A DNA stretch of 64,000 bases from Immersiella caudata (GCA_030512335.1 JAULSU010000007.1:3968001-4032000); one strand, 5' to 3'. Positions 30,286-41,639 are shown, numbered from the stretch's first letter. The notes: generated from the sequence alone by a model not told the origin. A program made the numbers and translations.

Positions 30286-31572
30286 CTACTCTGGCTTCTG
30301 TGCTGTCCAGAAAAGGTACTCGATGTAAGAGTGAAAGTTTGTGTTCTTCAGGTCCTTCCTCACCTCCACAAGAAACACCTCAGTCTCAACCTGATCTATG
30401 CCAATGGCAAGCAGGGGCCTCGCACCGATGGCGGCAAACAATGCTTCCAAAGCAGCCTGAAAATAGAGGCCGATGAGACGTAGACGTATATCCTATGGAA
30501 GCAGGTGGGTTAGCCTCGCACGCACCGTCTTGTCAGGGTTATCGTCTTACCTTGGGCCACGTCCCAATCGGTACTTTGAACTTTTTCACGCTGATGTTTT
30601 TGAACCCGGCCGCTTTCAGCTGTCCCTCAAGGTGATTTCCAATCCGAAAATCGTTGCCGAGCTTCTTCAGGGCCTCGGTGGCGGTCCATCATTCTTTGCA
30701 CCTTGTAATCTTCGGGTGTTGATCCGTCGTCAGAGTAGGTGGTTCCACCGAACTCTTGAATCCCAATCCAGCCACCCGGCTTCAAATGTCTGTATTGCGT
30801 GGTCAGAACGGGAAAGTGAGAGAGTGATGAATCCTTCAACCTATTGGAATGCGTGCTCTAGGACCTTGTCTGGCTGCTTTAGAAGAGGGAACACTTGACG
30901 TAGGTGCGCACAATCGAAGTTCGACCTGTTCAGCCATTCATCCTCAATGTTGTCGACAATGAACTTGAGGGCTCGGAGGAACCCAGTCGGGCTGGATCGG
31001 GGCGAAATCGATGCCCAGGACTTCTGCCGTGGGGAATTGATCGGCAACTGGAGGGAGTCAAGTGTCAGCGATACCTTCGGTATTGTCCAAGTTTTTGGCA
31101 AAGGTGCTGATGCACAATCGATTGCCCAGATGCCCGTCCCTGTGCCTAGGTTGATAACCTTTTGTGGATGTTCACCGATTGGAGCGAAGAAGAGCTTTCC
31201 GCTGCACGATCGGACTTCAGTCAGCGGGCGTTACTTCCTCCTTGTCAGAACCCGGTTGACTCACTCGGTCAACTCTAGCATCAGGGCATGCTTCAGATCC
31301 TCTCGGTTTTGTTCGGGATTGGGTATCGGGCATTTTTGTAGGCGTGGTACTGCCCAAGACGCTGTCAGCAAAGTGTGACGACGTGGGGCAGGGATGCGCA
31401 CTCTTCGTCCATTCTCGTAGGCATGTTCAAAAACGCTCGATGCAACACTGGTCGAGGCAGCAAACGAAGAGCTGTCGTAGTTTTTGGGATCGAACTCGTC
31501 GTCCTCCAGGTCTTCGGGGAGACCGACCTCGATGGCCTCCGTGGCTCGTGGTTCACGCTGCGAAGTACTCAT
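30286..31572 (-). pseudogene. LaeA/TAM-type SAM methyltransferase pseudogene
   Basis: The ATG at 31572 begins MSTSQREP; exons joined at typical introns read SSVFEHAYENGRR then YHAYKNARYPIPN, EQNREDLKHALMLELT, GKLFFAPIGEHPQKVINLG, TGTGIWAID, DFAPIQPDWVPP, HLRQVFPLLKQPDKVLEHAF, KPGGWIGIQEFGG and finally YIEYLFWTAQKPE before the stop at 30286. This is the fungal LaeA-like methyltransferase family, with its SAM-binding glycine motif (LGTGTG). At least two frameshifts (after YPIPN near 31325, and at AGCCCTCAAG near 30975) and a TAG in place of sense sequence near 30840 interrupt it, although splice sites are still recognisable. It is recently inactivated, or affected by sequence errors. Confidence 0.75.
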
Positions 31573-32810
31573 GGCGTTTGGCGATCTAGCGGCTGCTGCC
31601 ATAGCTCCACAGACAAGAAACCGGGGCGCCGCCAAGTGCGACCACTGCGGTCTTTAAAAAACTTTAGCTGCTCGGCTTTTCATCCCCGTTCGTAGCGCGC
31701 GCCTTCCCGCTCTCCCGCTCTCCCGCTGCCGCGCTCGCCGCCACAAGGATGGATTTTCTCCGCCGGGGAAGCGGTGGTAGCATCCCGCAGACTGGCCCTC
31801 GGTCCGCCATTGGCACCTCGTGGCGCCCGATACGCCGCCTGACGAGATAACGGGCTGTTGGTGATGTTCGTTTGCATGTATCTCGATCCCGTGCAGCGGC
31901 GCGGTCCAATCCGTGGGCAGCAAAGACATCCATATGCATGAACGTTGGAAATGGCGCATCTCCCACGATTGCGTGGGGGCGATTGTTCACCTCGTACCCC
32001 TACAGGTATATTCGCGTCGTCGCGCCCGGCAGGGTGCTGGGCTGTTCGACCCTCCCGGTTTGACCTGATCTCGTCTATCTCTTGGCACCGATGCTTGATC
32101 CAATCTTGTTAAGGGTCTGGTACCCGATTTCCACTTGACACTCACGTCCAAAGCTGTATAATTTGAACACCCCGGCGCTCAAGCGCTGGTTGGGTTGCGC
32201 AAGGCTGGGAAGGAGCGCTGGAAGAGAATGTCGAAATTGGCCCCGCAACGCTCCCGTCCCGTCCTGCTGGTCGGCCGTTCCTTTCTTCCTGCCATTTCAG
32301 CTGGCGCCGCGAATTATTTCCGCCGCTCGATCAAAGCACATTGCCCATCTTCAAACCTTCACTGACCGCAGAGGACACTGTGCTGGGCTCTTTCACGTGG
32401 TGGAATCCGAGTCCCCAGCTCTTCGTTCTTTGGGTAGCACCAAGATCGCCCACCCGCTTGCATGGCCGCAATATATGCGGGCCAATTGCGGCTCCGACAT
32501 CACAGCCGCACAGAAGCGACCATGGCAACAGCGGACCTGATACGCCGAGAATTAAGATTGGTGTGTTTCATGCTCGGGCCGTTCCTCCACAAACTGTGGG
32601 AGGCGAATTTCCAACTTTTTCCATGTTACCCTTGGGACATGCGCGGGCTGATTTTGCTCCGCGCTGATATTGGCCGCTGCAATAACCCCAAGCATTTTCC
32701 CCAGGGACTAGATCGGATTTCTTCTCCGACCGTTGAGTCCCGATCTTTCCGTTCTCCACACCAATCGACTGACCCTACCCGGTGGTAGCTTCACTTCAGC
32801 GTGGCGCGCA
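31573..32810. other. Intergenic stretch without a supported gene
   Basis: About 1.2 kb of short overlapping frames with no domain, signal peptide or splice structure that I could support. Confidence 0.4.
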
Positions 32811-33696
32811 ATGAGTGTCTCCGACCATCATCTCTCTCCCGCAAGCGATGGCACGACCATCGTCAGCCAGACTCACAGCACCCTCGAGGTAGCTCCCGGT
32901 CGCGATTACGACAAGGAAGCGGTACCTGTTCCGTACATCGCGGGACAGGGTCTGGGCGGGACAGTATGGGCCGGCGCGACAAATCCGGAGGAGGCACGAA
33001 TCCTTGGGCTCAAGCGACGGACGTTCTTCATCCTCGCCTGGATCGGATCGATCGTTGTCGCCGTTGCTGCCAGTGTTGGCGGCAGTCTGGGCGCGACCAT
33101 GGGAAATCGCACGTGTGGCGTTGCAACAAACGAGAATGGCGTCACAGCACAGATTTCCACTGCTGTTTCGGCAACCGCTCGATCGCCCACGCCAGGAGTG
33201 TCAAGCAGCACGTTGAATTCGGGTGCTTCGCTGGAAAGGACGTCCCAGACTCCAACGGGGGCCCTCACGATCTCCACTACACCCCCAACCTCGACAAGTT
33301 CTACTCTGACCACAAACACCGCATCCGTCAAAATAGGCGGCATCGGCGGTCGTTGCTCAAATAACTGGGGTGGAGACTGCATCTGTCTTGACAAGGACGT
33401 ATGTCGGACAAAATGGAAGGGCACACCTTACACTGGGACGCCGGACAACTGGCCATGTCCCAAGGATCCTGACAACATTATGGCGTGCGTCGTGAAGCCA
33501 TGCTTGGGGAAGTCAGATCCGTCGCAGTGTCTTTGGAAGGAGACTTGTCGTGAGCCGAACCCAGGTGAGATTTATTTCTTTGATGAAAGTTGCCAGATAG
33601 CGAGACTTCGTTGCTGACGCTCTTCCTTCAGCTGTCGATTCGGCCCCAATATGTCCCGGCGAAGGGGACTTCATCTGCTGCGCACATTCTTGGTGA
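32811..33696 (+). CDS. Single-pass membrane protein with Ser/Thr stalk and Cys-rich C-terminus
   Basis: Exons 32811-33564 and 33632-33696 (272 residues); the intron is GTGAGA...TTGCTGACG...CTTCAG. There is no N-terminal signal peptide. One membrane helix lies at 72-94 (FFILAWIGSIVVAVAAS) after a KRR cluster at 68-70, so the N-terminus is probably cytosolic and the rest outside (type II). A Ser/Thr-rich stretch (110-175) precedes a Cys-rich module (about 180-272: GGRCSNNWGGDCICLDKDVC, DNWPCPKDP, ICPGEGDFICC). The layout is common in fungal plasma-membrane proteins with small extracellular Cys domains. I do not know the function. Confidence 0.75.
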
Positions 33697-33831
33697 CAAC
33701 ACCTCAAGAGAGACTTCCGCAAATGGCAGAAGAACAATTTTGACTAGACCTTACTGCCTCGAAGAAACAACCTATGCCGGTTCATTCAATCTACATCCGT
33801 CACAATCTTACAGCAACGCCTGGTTTCACTC

Positions 33832-34922
33832 TCATCCCTGCCTAATCCCCTCCATCATTCCCCTCACCATCTTCGCAGATTCCTCCACCTTCCTCCTCTC
33901 CTCCTCGCTCAATGGTACTTCAATCGTCTTTGCGATTCCCTCTCGTCCCAAAACAGCGGGCATGCTCAAACAACATCCATACTCCGGCTGGAAATGGGTC
34001 ACTGCTCTCACATTCCGACGATCCCCTAATACGGACGCGCAGATGCTCGAGACGACGGCGCCGATGCCGAACGGTGTTGCGCCCTTTGCACGGACGATGA
34101 CTTCGGAGAGATGTGCGGTGTCGCGCTCGAGCACGGGTTGCATCCCTACCAGGGTAGAGGAGGGAATGGATTGGGAGAGGGGCACGCCGGCGACGGTGGC
34201 AGTGGACCACGCTGTTAGTTGGGTGGAGGGTGTGTGAACTCCCAGGGCGTAAATGTCGATGGAGTTCGGGGCAATCTGTTGAACATACAAGGTTAGATTG
34301 GTGTTTCGGAGGAACAGACAGGAAACCTTCTGGAGACTTACCCCTATCTGCTCGGCCATCAACCCGCGCAGGCGTGCCGACTCCAGGAACGTTCCAGAAC
34401 CGAGGACCTGTGATAGTGGAAGTTGCGAGACTTCGAGTGCTAGCGTCGTGAGCAGGTCGACTGGGTTCGAGACAACCAGGAGCACGGCGTCAGAGCGGAA
34501 AGGCGCCATGGCGTCCACGACGTTGCGGACGATGGAAATGTTGCGGGATGCCGAGTCAAGGTTGGACTGGCCTGTCAAAGTTTAAACTGTCAGCGATCTG
34601 CTATCTGCGAGGAACATGAAATGTAATACTCACCAAGGGTTTGTCTGGATCCAGCGGTGACGACAATGAGGTCGCACTGCCCGGCCTCTCGGTATGTTGC
34701 GGCTCGTACTCGTGTTCCTCGGTTGATGATGAAGGCAACATCAGCAAGATCGCGTACTTGGGCGTCGCGCAATGCAATGTTATTGTCGACGAGGAGTAGT
34801 TCGAGTTCGCCAGCGGCAGCAACGGTGGTAGATCCCAGAATCAGGGCGTATGCCGCGGCGCCGCCGACTTGGCCTACGCCTACGATGGCAATGCGGCGGG
34901 TGGTGGTGTTGGTGGTCGCCAT
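33832..34922 (-). CDS. L-lactate/malate dehydrogenase family protein
   Basis: Three exons: 34634-34922, 34342-34571 and 33832-34275 (320 residues), a normal length for the family. The NAD-binding motif GVGQVGG is at 15-21, the acidic residue in LLLVDNN at 46, and the substrate loop reads TAGSRQTLGQSNLD; the Gln after Arg fits lactate rather than malate specificity. SNPVDLLTTLAL is typical. Two departures stand out: the catalytic Asp of the LDTARFR motif is Glu (LESARLR, Glu160), and the GEHGDS motif reads GVHTPS, keeping the catalytic His (His187) but losing its usual surroundings. Activity is therefore not certain. It faces the PEP synthase gene head-to-head across 1.3 kb. Confidence 0.85.
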
Positions 34923-36246
34923 CTTCGTTCTTTTGATGCTAGAGCTTCTGCTCTCCGTGGATGTTTCTTGTTGTCTCTGCTAACTGTAGTGTTTGCTGGG
35001 TGAGATGTGTTCTTGGGCCAATTGGTTCTGCTGGTGAAGACGGGCATCAGGTTTTATCAGACACATTTTCGGCATAATTCCACCCGCTCCCAACCGTCAC
35101 GCTCTTTTAATTATTTGCCATCATGACCATACTCCGGGTGTTGCAACACAGGCGGTTCCCAGTCTGTTGAAGTGAGCTGATGTCCAACGTGCTAATCGAA
35201 CGACCTTCCATTCCCGGAGCTGGCCAGACCAACCGCTATGTAATGGCGTGACAGGGGCTTTCCATGTTTCTTTTCCTCCGAATTCGTGTTATGAGCCGGG
35301 AATTGCCGCCACAAGGTTGCGGGGACCTCGGCATAGGGGTCTAGGGCCCACACTGTAGGTTAGGGCTTGGCCAGCTGCCTGCATGTTGACAGCTGCAGGG
35401 GACGAACGCTGGGTTCTTCGCTCCACACCTGCGGCAGTTCAATTTCCACTATGAACACTCCCATGTCTCCACGAGATCAATTGACCACCTAGCGCTTCCT
35501 AGCACTTCCACAAATTCACGCTGTCCCGACATAATGGAAGGTTGCCCGCCGACGCCTCCAGCAGGATGCGCAAGGGTAGACCCCGCTACCCCACGGGGAA
35601 GCAATTCGCAACCCCGCTGAGGCGGGAGCCCTCCCGGGGCCCTCCAGATCGCCAGGGTCCTCGATTGCTGACCTAATGAGCGGCTCGGATGCTGATCCGT
35701 GGTCCAACAACGCAGTTCGACACCTCCGGTGCACCAAATAGCCACATAAAGTATATCACGCTCGAAGCAGAGCTTGTTCCTAGTCATGCCAAGAGGTATG
35801 TGATCAATTAGTCGTTCTGTTCTAGCCCAATTACTCAGACGTCTTTGGCCTAGACAGCTCCTGCGATCAGACCCAAGCATGCCACTATGAGATCACCATG
35901 GTTTAGAATTGCTATGACCAATCACTACATCAAATTTCTGTTGTTGATGCGGGGTGGTGAGACCAAAGTGCTGTGGCAGGGGCGGCTAAAAGCGGGCCCT
36001 GAAGTCCACTGAACAACGCTCACCGAGGCATCACACCACTGGGACGGCAATGGGCGGCATGCACCACAGCACGCCAGTGGTGGTGGTCGAACTAGTTCGC
36101 ATTTGGGCCCTTCTTTATATGAGAAAGCACTCGGTCTTTTCATGGTCATTATTTTCAGCAAGTCATGAAGATGCAACACATGTCATCGACATTCGAAGAA
36201 TCAGCAAGAAGAAAAGACAACACGAGAACGACAAAATACAGCAAAC
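34923..36246. promoter_or_regulatory. Divergent intergenic region, lactate dehydrogenase and PEP synthase
   Basis: 1.32 kb lie between two outward-facing start codons and should carry both promoters. A 143-codon minus-strand frame (35449-35880) has no domain and an unlikely composition, so I treat it as chance. GC-rich patches such as CCCGGGG near 35634 resemble fungal carbon-repressor sites but are weak evidence. Confidence 0.4.
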
Positions 36247-38655
36247 ATGGGAGACTCTTCATCTCCCCGAGACCTGGTTCGCAAGTTTGAGGACCTCGTA
36301 CGCGGCGATGTAGGGCTGGTCGGGGGCAAGAACTCATCTCTAGGTGAGATGATCGGGTCGTTGACATCGAAGGGCATCGCCGTTCCAGGAGGATTCGCAA
36401 CAACTTCGCATGCGTATTGGCACTATGTCGACAGCAATGGCATCAGGGACAAGATAGCGACCTTGGTCGAGGAGTGGCAGGAGGGGAAGCTGGCACTCGC
36501 CGAGACGGGCCAGCTGATCCGGAGACTGTTCCTCCGTGGCAACTGGCCCGAGGATGTTGTCGCCGCCATCAAGACGAGCTATCGCGAACTCTCGACTGCA
36601 TCGGGCGTCGAAAATCTCAGCGTTGCCGTGCGATCCAGTGCCACAGCCGAGGATCTCCCCGATGCGAGCTTCGCCGGGCAACAAGAGACGTTCCTCAACA
36701 TTTCAGGGGAGAGCGCTCTATTGGATGCCTGTCGACGCTGCTACGCATCGCTGTTCACCGACCGAGCCATCAGCTACCGCCAAACCAAGGGATTCGACCA
36801 CATGAGCGTCGCCCTCTCCATCGGCATCCAGCGCATGGTGCGCTCGGATCTCAGCGGGTCCGGCGTCATGTTCTCCATCGACACTGAGAGCGGCTTCGAC
36901 AAGGTCGTGCTCATCAACGCCGCATGGGGCCTCGGCGAAAACGTCGTGCAAGGCACCGTCAATCCAGACGAGTACCAGATCTTCAAGACTCTTCTCGACA
37001 ACCCCGACGTGGTCCCCATCCTGCAGAAGAAACGTGGCGAAAAAGCCATCAAGATGATCTACGGAGACAGCAACATGCCGACCCGAAATGTCCCCACGTC
37101 CAAGGCCGAGCGTTCCACCTTTGTGCTCAACGATCGAGAAATCCTGCAGCTCGCACGCTGGGGATGCACCATCGAGAAGCACTACGGCTGCTCGATGGAT
37201 ATGGAGTGGGCCAAGGACGGCATCACCAACGAACTCTTCATCGTCCAAGCCCGGCCCGAAACAGTGCACTCGCAACGCGACCTGGAGGCTGGCCTCAAGA
37301 CGTACAAGGTCGTCGACAAGGGCCGCACGCTGGCCACAGGCCTTTCCATCGGCGACGCCGCCGTAACAGGCCGCGTGTGCATGATCGAAAGCGCCAAGGA
37401 TATCGACAAGTTCATCGACGGCTCCATCCTCGTCACCGAGTCCACCGACCCCGACTGGGTGCCTGTCATGAAGCGCGCAGCCGCCATCGTCACCGACCAG
37501 GGAGGCCGCACCTCTCACGCCGCCATTGTCAGCCGAGAGCTCGGTCTGCCCGCCGTCGTCGGCACCAATAACGCGACCTTCCTTCTGCACACAGGCCAGG
37601 ACGTCACCGTATCCTGCGCCGAGGGCGACACCGGCTTCGTCTACGATGGCATCAGCACCATCACTAGCCAAACTATCGACCTCTCCATAGATCTCCCCCC
37701 AACCCGCACCAACATCATGCTGAACCTCGCCGACCCGGCCTCCGCCTACCGCTGGTGGCGCCTCCCCTCGTCCGGAATCGGCCTCGCCCGCATGGAATTC
37801 GTCGTCACCAATGCCATCCGCATCCACCCCATGGCCCTCCTCCGTTACCCTAACCTCCGCTCCGAGTCCGCCAAAGCCGAAATTGCCCAAATCACCAAAG
37901 CCTACCCCGAGGACCAAAAACCTCAATTCTTCATCGACACCCTCGCCCACTCCTTCGCCTCCCTCTGCGCCGCCGTCTACCCGCACCCGGCCATCATCCG
38001 CATGTCCGACTTCAAGACTAACGAGTACGCCGGCCTCATCGGCGGTTCCGAGTTCGAGCCTGACAACGAGCAAAACCCCATGCTCGGCTTTCGCGGCGCA
38101 TCCCGCTATTACTCCCCGCGCTACCGCGACGGCTTTGCATTGGAATGCCGCGCCATCAAGAAGCTCCGCGAGGAGATTGGCCTGACCAACGCGGTGGTCA
38201 TGATTCCATTCTGTCGCACCATCGACGAAGCCAAAAAAGTGCTGGGCGTCATGGCTGAGGAGGGACTAGTCAGGGGAGAAAACGGCCTGGAGGTCTACGT
38301 CATGTGCGAAATCCCTGCCAATGTGATCCTCGCGGAGCGGTTCGTCGAGTACTTTGATGGTTTCTCGATTGGTAGCAATGATCTCACGCAGCTCACGCTG
38401 GGTGTGGATCGGGATGCGGGGGATTTGGCGGAGCTGTTTGATGAGCAGGATGAAGCGGTTAAGTGGATGATTGCGAGGGTGGTAAGCGTGGCGAGGAGGA
38501 AGGGCAAGAAGATTGGGATTTGTGGGCAGGCGCCTAGTGACCATCCGGCGTTTGCGAGGTTTTTGGTCGAGTGTGGGATTGATTCGATTTCGGTCAGTCC
38601 GGATAGTTTTATGCCGGTCAAGAGGCATGTTGTTGCTGCTGAGAGGGGGTGTTAA
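36247..38655 (+). CDS. Phosphoenolpyruvate synthase (pyruvate, water dikinase)
   Basis: One intronless frame of 802 residues, about the length of bacterial PpsA (792). The N-terminal ATP-grasp domain starts GLVGGKNSSLGEM; the phosphohistidine domain has GGRTSHAAIVSRELGLP with phospho-carrier His424; the C-terminal PEP/pyruvate domain has GFSIGSNDLTQLTLGVDRD and CGQAPSDHP with catalytic Cys759. The enzyme converts pyruvate, ATP and water to PEP, AMP and phosphate, allowing gluconeogenesis without pyruvate carboxylase and PEP carboxykinase. No targeting peptide is evident, so it is cytosolic. The family is chiefly bacterial and archaeal; the intronless gene suggests transfer from a prokaryote, which needs a phylogeny. 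It is paired head-to-head with the lactate dehydrogenase-like gene. Confidence 0.95.
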   Translation: MGDSSSPRDLVRKFEDLVRGDVGLVGGKNSSLGEMIGSLTSKGIAVPGGFATTSHAYWHYVDSNGIRDKIATLVEEWQEGKLALAETGQLIRRLFLRGNWPEDVVAAIKTSYRELSTASGVENLSVAVRSSATAEDLPDASFAGQQETFLNISGESALLDACRRCYASLFTDRAISYRQTKGFDHMSVALSIGIQRMVRSDLSGSGVMFSIDTESGFDKVVLINAAWGLGENVVQGTVNPDEYQIFKTLLDNPDVVPILQKKRGEKAIKMIYGDSNMPTRNVPTSKAERSTFVLNDREILQLARWGCTIEKHYGCSMDMEWAKDGITNELFIVQARPETVHSQRDLEAGLKTYKVVDKGRTLATGLSIGDAAVTGRVCMIESAKDIDKFIDGSILVTESTDPDWVPVMKRAAAIVTDQGGRTSHAAIVSRELGLPAVVGTNNATFLLHTGQDVTVSCAEGDTGFVYDGISTITSQTIDLSIDLPPTRTNIMLNLADPASAYRWWRLPSSGIGLARMEFVVTNAIRIHPMALLRYPNLRSESAKAEIAQITKAYPEDQKPQFFIDTLAHSFASLCAAVYPHPAIIRMSDFKTNEYAGLIGGSEFEPDNEQNPMLGFRGASRYYSPRYRDGFALECRAIKKLREEIGLTNAVVMIPFCRTIDEAKKVLGVMAEEGLVRGENGLEVYVMCEIPANVILAERFVEYFDGFSIGSNDLTQLTLGVDRDAGDLAELFDEQDEAVKWMIARVVSVARRKGKKIGICGQAPSDHPAFARFLVECGIDSISVSPDSFMPVKRHVVAAERGC

Positions 38656-39237
38656 GGGGGTGGGTGTGGGAATAGGGAGGTGGGGGAAAAGGCACAGTGG
38701 TTATTGTGTTGGTAGTTAGATCTTGGGTTGTAATTATAGTGGAATGTGTCGAAGCTGAAAGAAAGACAAATTGACGAGACAAAACTAAGTCCTCCCTTTT
38801 GAGAATCGGCGTCATGAGTAGACGAACTATCTCGCAGTCCCAATGGAGGACGTGTGGCGACGCCCCTACTGATGTCTAGACTTTGCGGATGTCTAGGAAC
38901 AATCGGGGAATGCCTATAGGGAATGATTCCTACGGGAAGCCTGAATTCGCTCACTTGAGGGTCCCCCGGAGACTGCAGGGATCTGATTGCACCCGACTTC
39001 AGTTCTCATTGCAAATTTCGGATGGCAAGAACCAAGACAACGGGCCGGCGCACTAGCTGACAGTCGTTCCTACCACGGTTTTTTCCCCGCTCAGCAATTT
39101 CCCAGTCTTCCACGTCACTCCAGGTATTCCCGCATCGAAGAAACGTAAAAGAATCTCAACTTTCGCTCGGGGCTTCGCAAGCGTTTGGTGCTCTACTTTT
39201 AGCTCGCAACATAACGTATCCCCCCGCGGCAGACACG
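38656..39237. other. Intergenic stretch
   Basis: About 0.6 kb with no supported gene between the PEP synthase stop and the start of the amidase relic. Confidence 0.4.
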
Positions 39238-41630
39238 ATGCCACCGCAACTCTTCACCGCCGGTGAGACCAGTTTCTTGGAGCCCCCGCAGCCTCTGGTA
39301 AGTTACAGTGCCTTGCTTTTTTTTTTTTTTTTTGCTTTGGTCAAGGCCTCTCCGAGTATAAACTGACACATCTCGCGACACCAAATTGGCATCATTATTT
39401 GATCCTGGCCACCCAGAGGGAGTCAAACCGTTCATGGTCTTATCAACAGAAGCCCTCTTCGATATCGCCAAAACTGTGTCGCAGTTCTCTCGAGCCGATA
39501 ATGTCTTTTGCTCGACCTTTCTGACCGATACTGATGGGGTTGGTCGCCCTAGGGAACGTTGAAGCAGGGGAGCTTCAGGGCTTAGAGACCGAGATTGGTA
39601 CTTGGACAGTCAAGTCTCTTTACGCCGTAACCGGCCTCCAGGGAGGCAAAGCATCAATCCCGCCAGGTCCCTACTTCCTTCGCGGCAACGCTATTCAGCA
39701 GGCCTGGAAGCTCTACCCGGATACGCTCGATGTCTTTTCCGTTGCTACGTATGCTGGGGACGTGGGTTCACAAGGGAATGTTGCGTATGCATTCCTGAGG
39801 CACCTAGAGAAATACCGCTGAGCTTTGATACATAGATTCTCTTCTCTGCCGTCGCTAGATATAGAGGGTATTTGGAAGGCTGTTGCTGTTCCTAGTCGAC
39901 TCTACTCTGTCCTAAATCCAGAGAAGCCCCTTGCCGGCCAGTGAATCGCTATCAAGGATATCTATCGTCTCTCGGGCGACAATTCGACCTTCTCAAGCAG
40001 GCTATATGAGGCGACCTAAGGGCCTAACAAGTGCACAGCAGTCCTCGTCCAAGAGCTGATCAAGCTCGGAGCTATCATATTTGGCAAATCCAAAATGTCG
40101 GCATTTGCGTCGGCTGAAGAACCTACCGACCAGTGGGTAGACTTCCACGCTCCGTTCAACCCCAGAGGAGACGGTTACCAGACGCCCGCGGGAAGAGTGA
40201 ACGGTGCGGCGGTAGCGTTGCCGGGCTATAACTGGCTGGGCTTCTACTTTGGAACTGATAGCGGGTGTCCCAGAATCTGAAAGTGGAAGTAACTCTCCGA
40301 TAACACCACCTAGCATCGGGCATCATCCGATACCCGGCTGCCATTTGCGGCCTCTTCGGGCTTCGGTATAAGTCACAAACGGTCTTGATGGAGGGCATTG
40401 CGCCCTGTTGCTAGTAAGCGGTTTTTATCCATGGTCCTTGAGTTTGGCGTCTGATTAGCGATTTGCAGCGAGTTTGACTCCATGGGGCTCCTCGGTCGTG
40501 ACCTCGAGACCTTTCATGAGCTAGTTGCGCTGACTGTTGAAGGAGGGGCCGAGGATGTGATGAAGGTATGTTGTCCCACCCTCAAAGAGTAGCCCATGTA
40601 TCCCTCGTCGCTCGTGCTTGACGTTTGACTCATTGCTCCAGTATCCCGGACGGATCTTCCACCCGACTGACTATCTTCCTTACACCGAGGAACCGGTTCA
40701 AGCCATTCTTGAGGAGTTCACAGTGCAGCTGGAGCAATATCTTAGAGTATCACGGGAAGTCATTAACATCGCAGAGGTATGGGACCAGAATCCTCCGCTA
40801 GAAGGCGAAGGCAAAACTGTGAAAGAATTATTAGACAAATTACGAAGTTCTGTCCGGTTGCCGTCATCTGCATGATCCCAACAAGTGCTAGACGGGTTTC
40901 TATCCCTTCTAGTATGATGAATATAGCGTGAACAAGCAGTTTCTCGAGGATAACAGAAAGAAGTTCGGCAAAGATGTTTACTTTGGACCGTACATGCGCT
41001 GGAAAACTTGGGTGTGCCCATCGCATCCCTTTGCCCGGACTTATTCGCTAACGTCACCAGGGAAACGGGATCCAAGGTCATTTGGAGAAGAAGGGGCAAG
41101 GCCTGCGAGAGGGCACCATTTACCGCGGTTGGTTCGCAGAGCATGTTCTTCGACAGGACAAAGACACCGCGTCGGATGCCGTCCTCATCATGCCCCTGAG
41201 CTGTTACGCGCCCGGCTACCGTGATAACATTCCACAAGACCCTCATATCCCAATCCCAGATTCTATCATAGATTAACGCCCGTTTCCTACGTGCAGACAA
41301 TCCGGTTCCCTCCCAGCACACAGCGAAAACAACCTCGCATCCATCTTGCGGATGCCGTAGCTTGTCCTCCCAGTGGGTCAAGTTCCCTACGAATCTACCG
41401 CCTCCAGTCGTCGGGAATACCATCCCATAACAGCGTCTCTCGTTGGTACTGAAGGTGAGTGACCTACAGGTTTTCATAGCAGCTGTCTAACACTCCTAGC
41501 AGAGCGATCTGATGCTGATCAACTTGGCAATAGAAGTGTATGCGCGTGTCGGGTGGGGAGACAAGCTGCTAACGGGACGCTTCACCTGGAAGCTTGGCGA
41601 TGGCGTCAGGAATGTAGATGATGCGGGCAC
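39238..41630 (+). pseudogene. Amidase-signature enzyme pseudogene
   Basis: Fragments in different frames follow the order of a fungal amidase: MPPQLFTAGETSFLEPPQPL (39238), LASLFDPGHPEGVKPFMVLS, LETEIGTWTVKSLYAV, YFLRGNAIQQAWKLYPDTLD (39683), then EEPTDQWVDFHAPFNPRGDG (about 40120), a GIxRYPAA-like block (40325), YPGRIFHPTDYLPYTEEP (40640), GKDVYFGPYMRWKTW, GLREGTIYRGWFAEHVLRQD, and PHIPIPDSIID (41245), with C-terminal traces to about 41630. Stops and frame changes occur throughout. The active-site serine motif, normally Gly-Ser-Ser-Ser-Gly, reads AGRVNGAA, so even the local catalytic site is lost. It is non-functional. Confidence 0.8.
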
Positions 41631-41639
41631 GAAATTAAA

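Noticed and set aside
35449..35880. 143-codon minus-strand frame in the divergent promoter region
   Set aside because: Unusual composition, no domain, and it lies between two outward-facing start codons.
36718..38073. 451-codon minus-strand frame
   Set aside because: Gly/Val/Asp-rich antisense of the PEP synthase gene, not a second gene.
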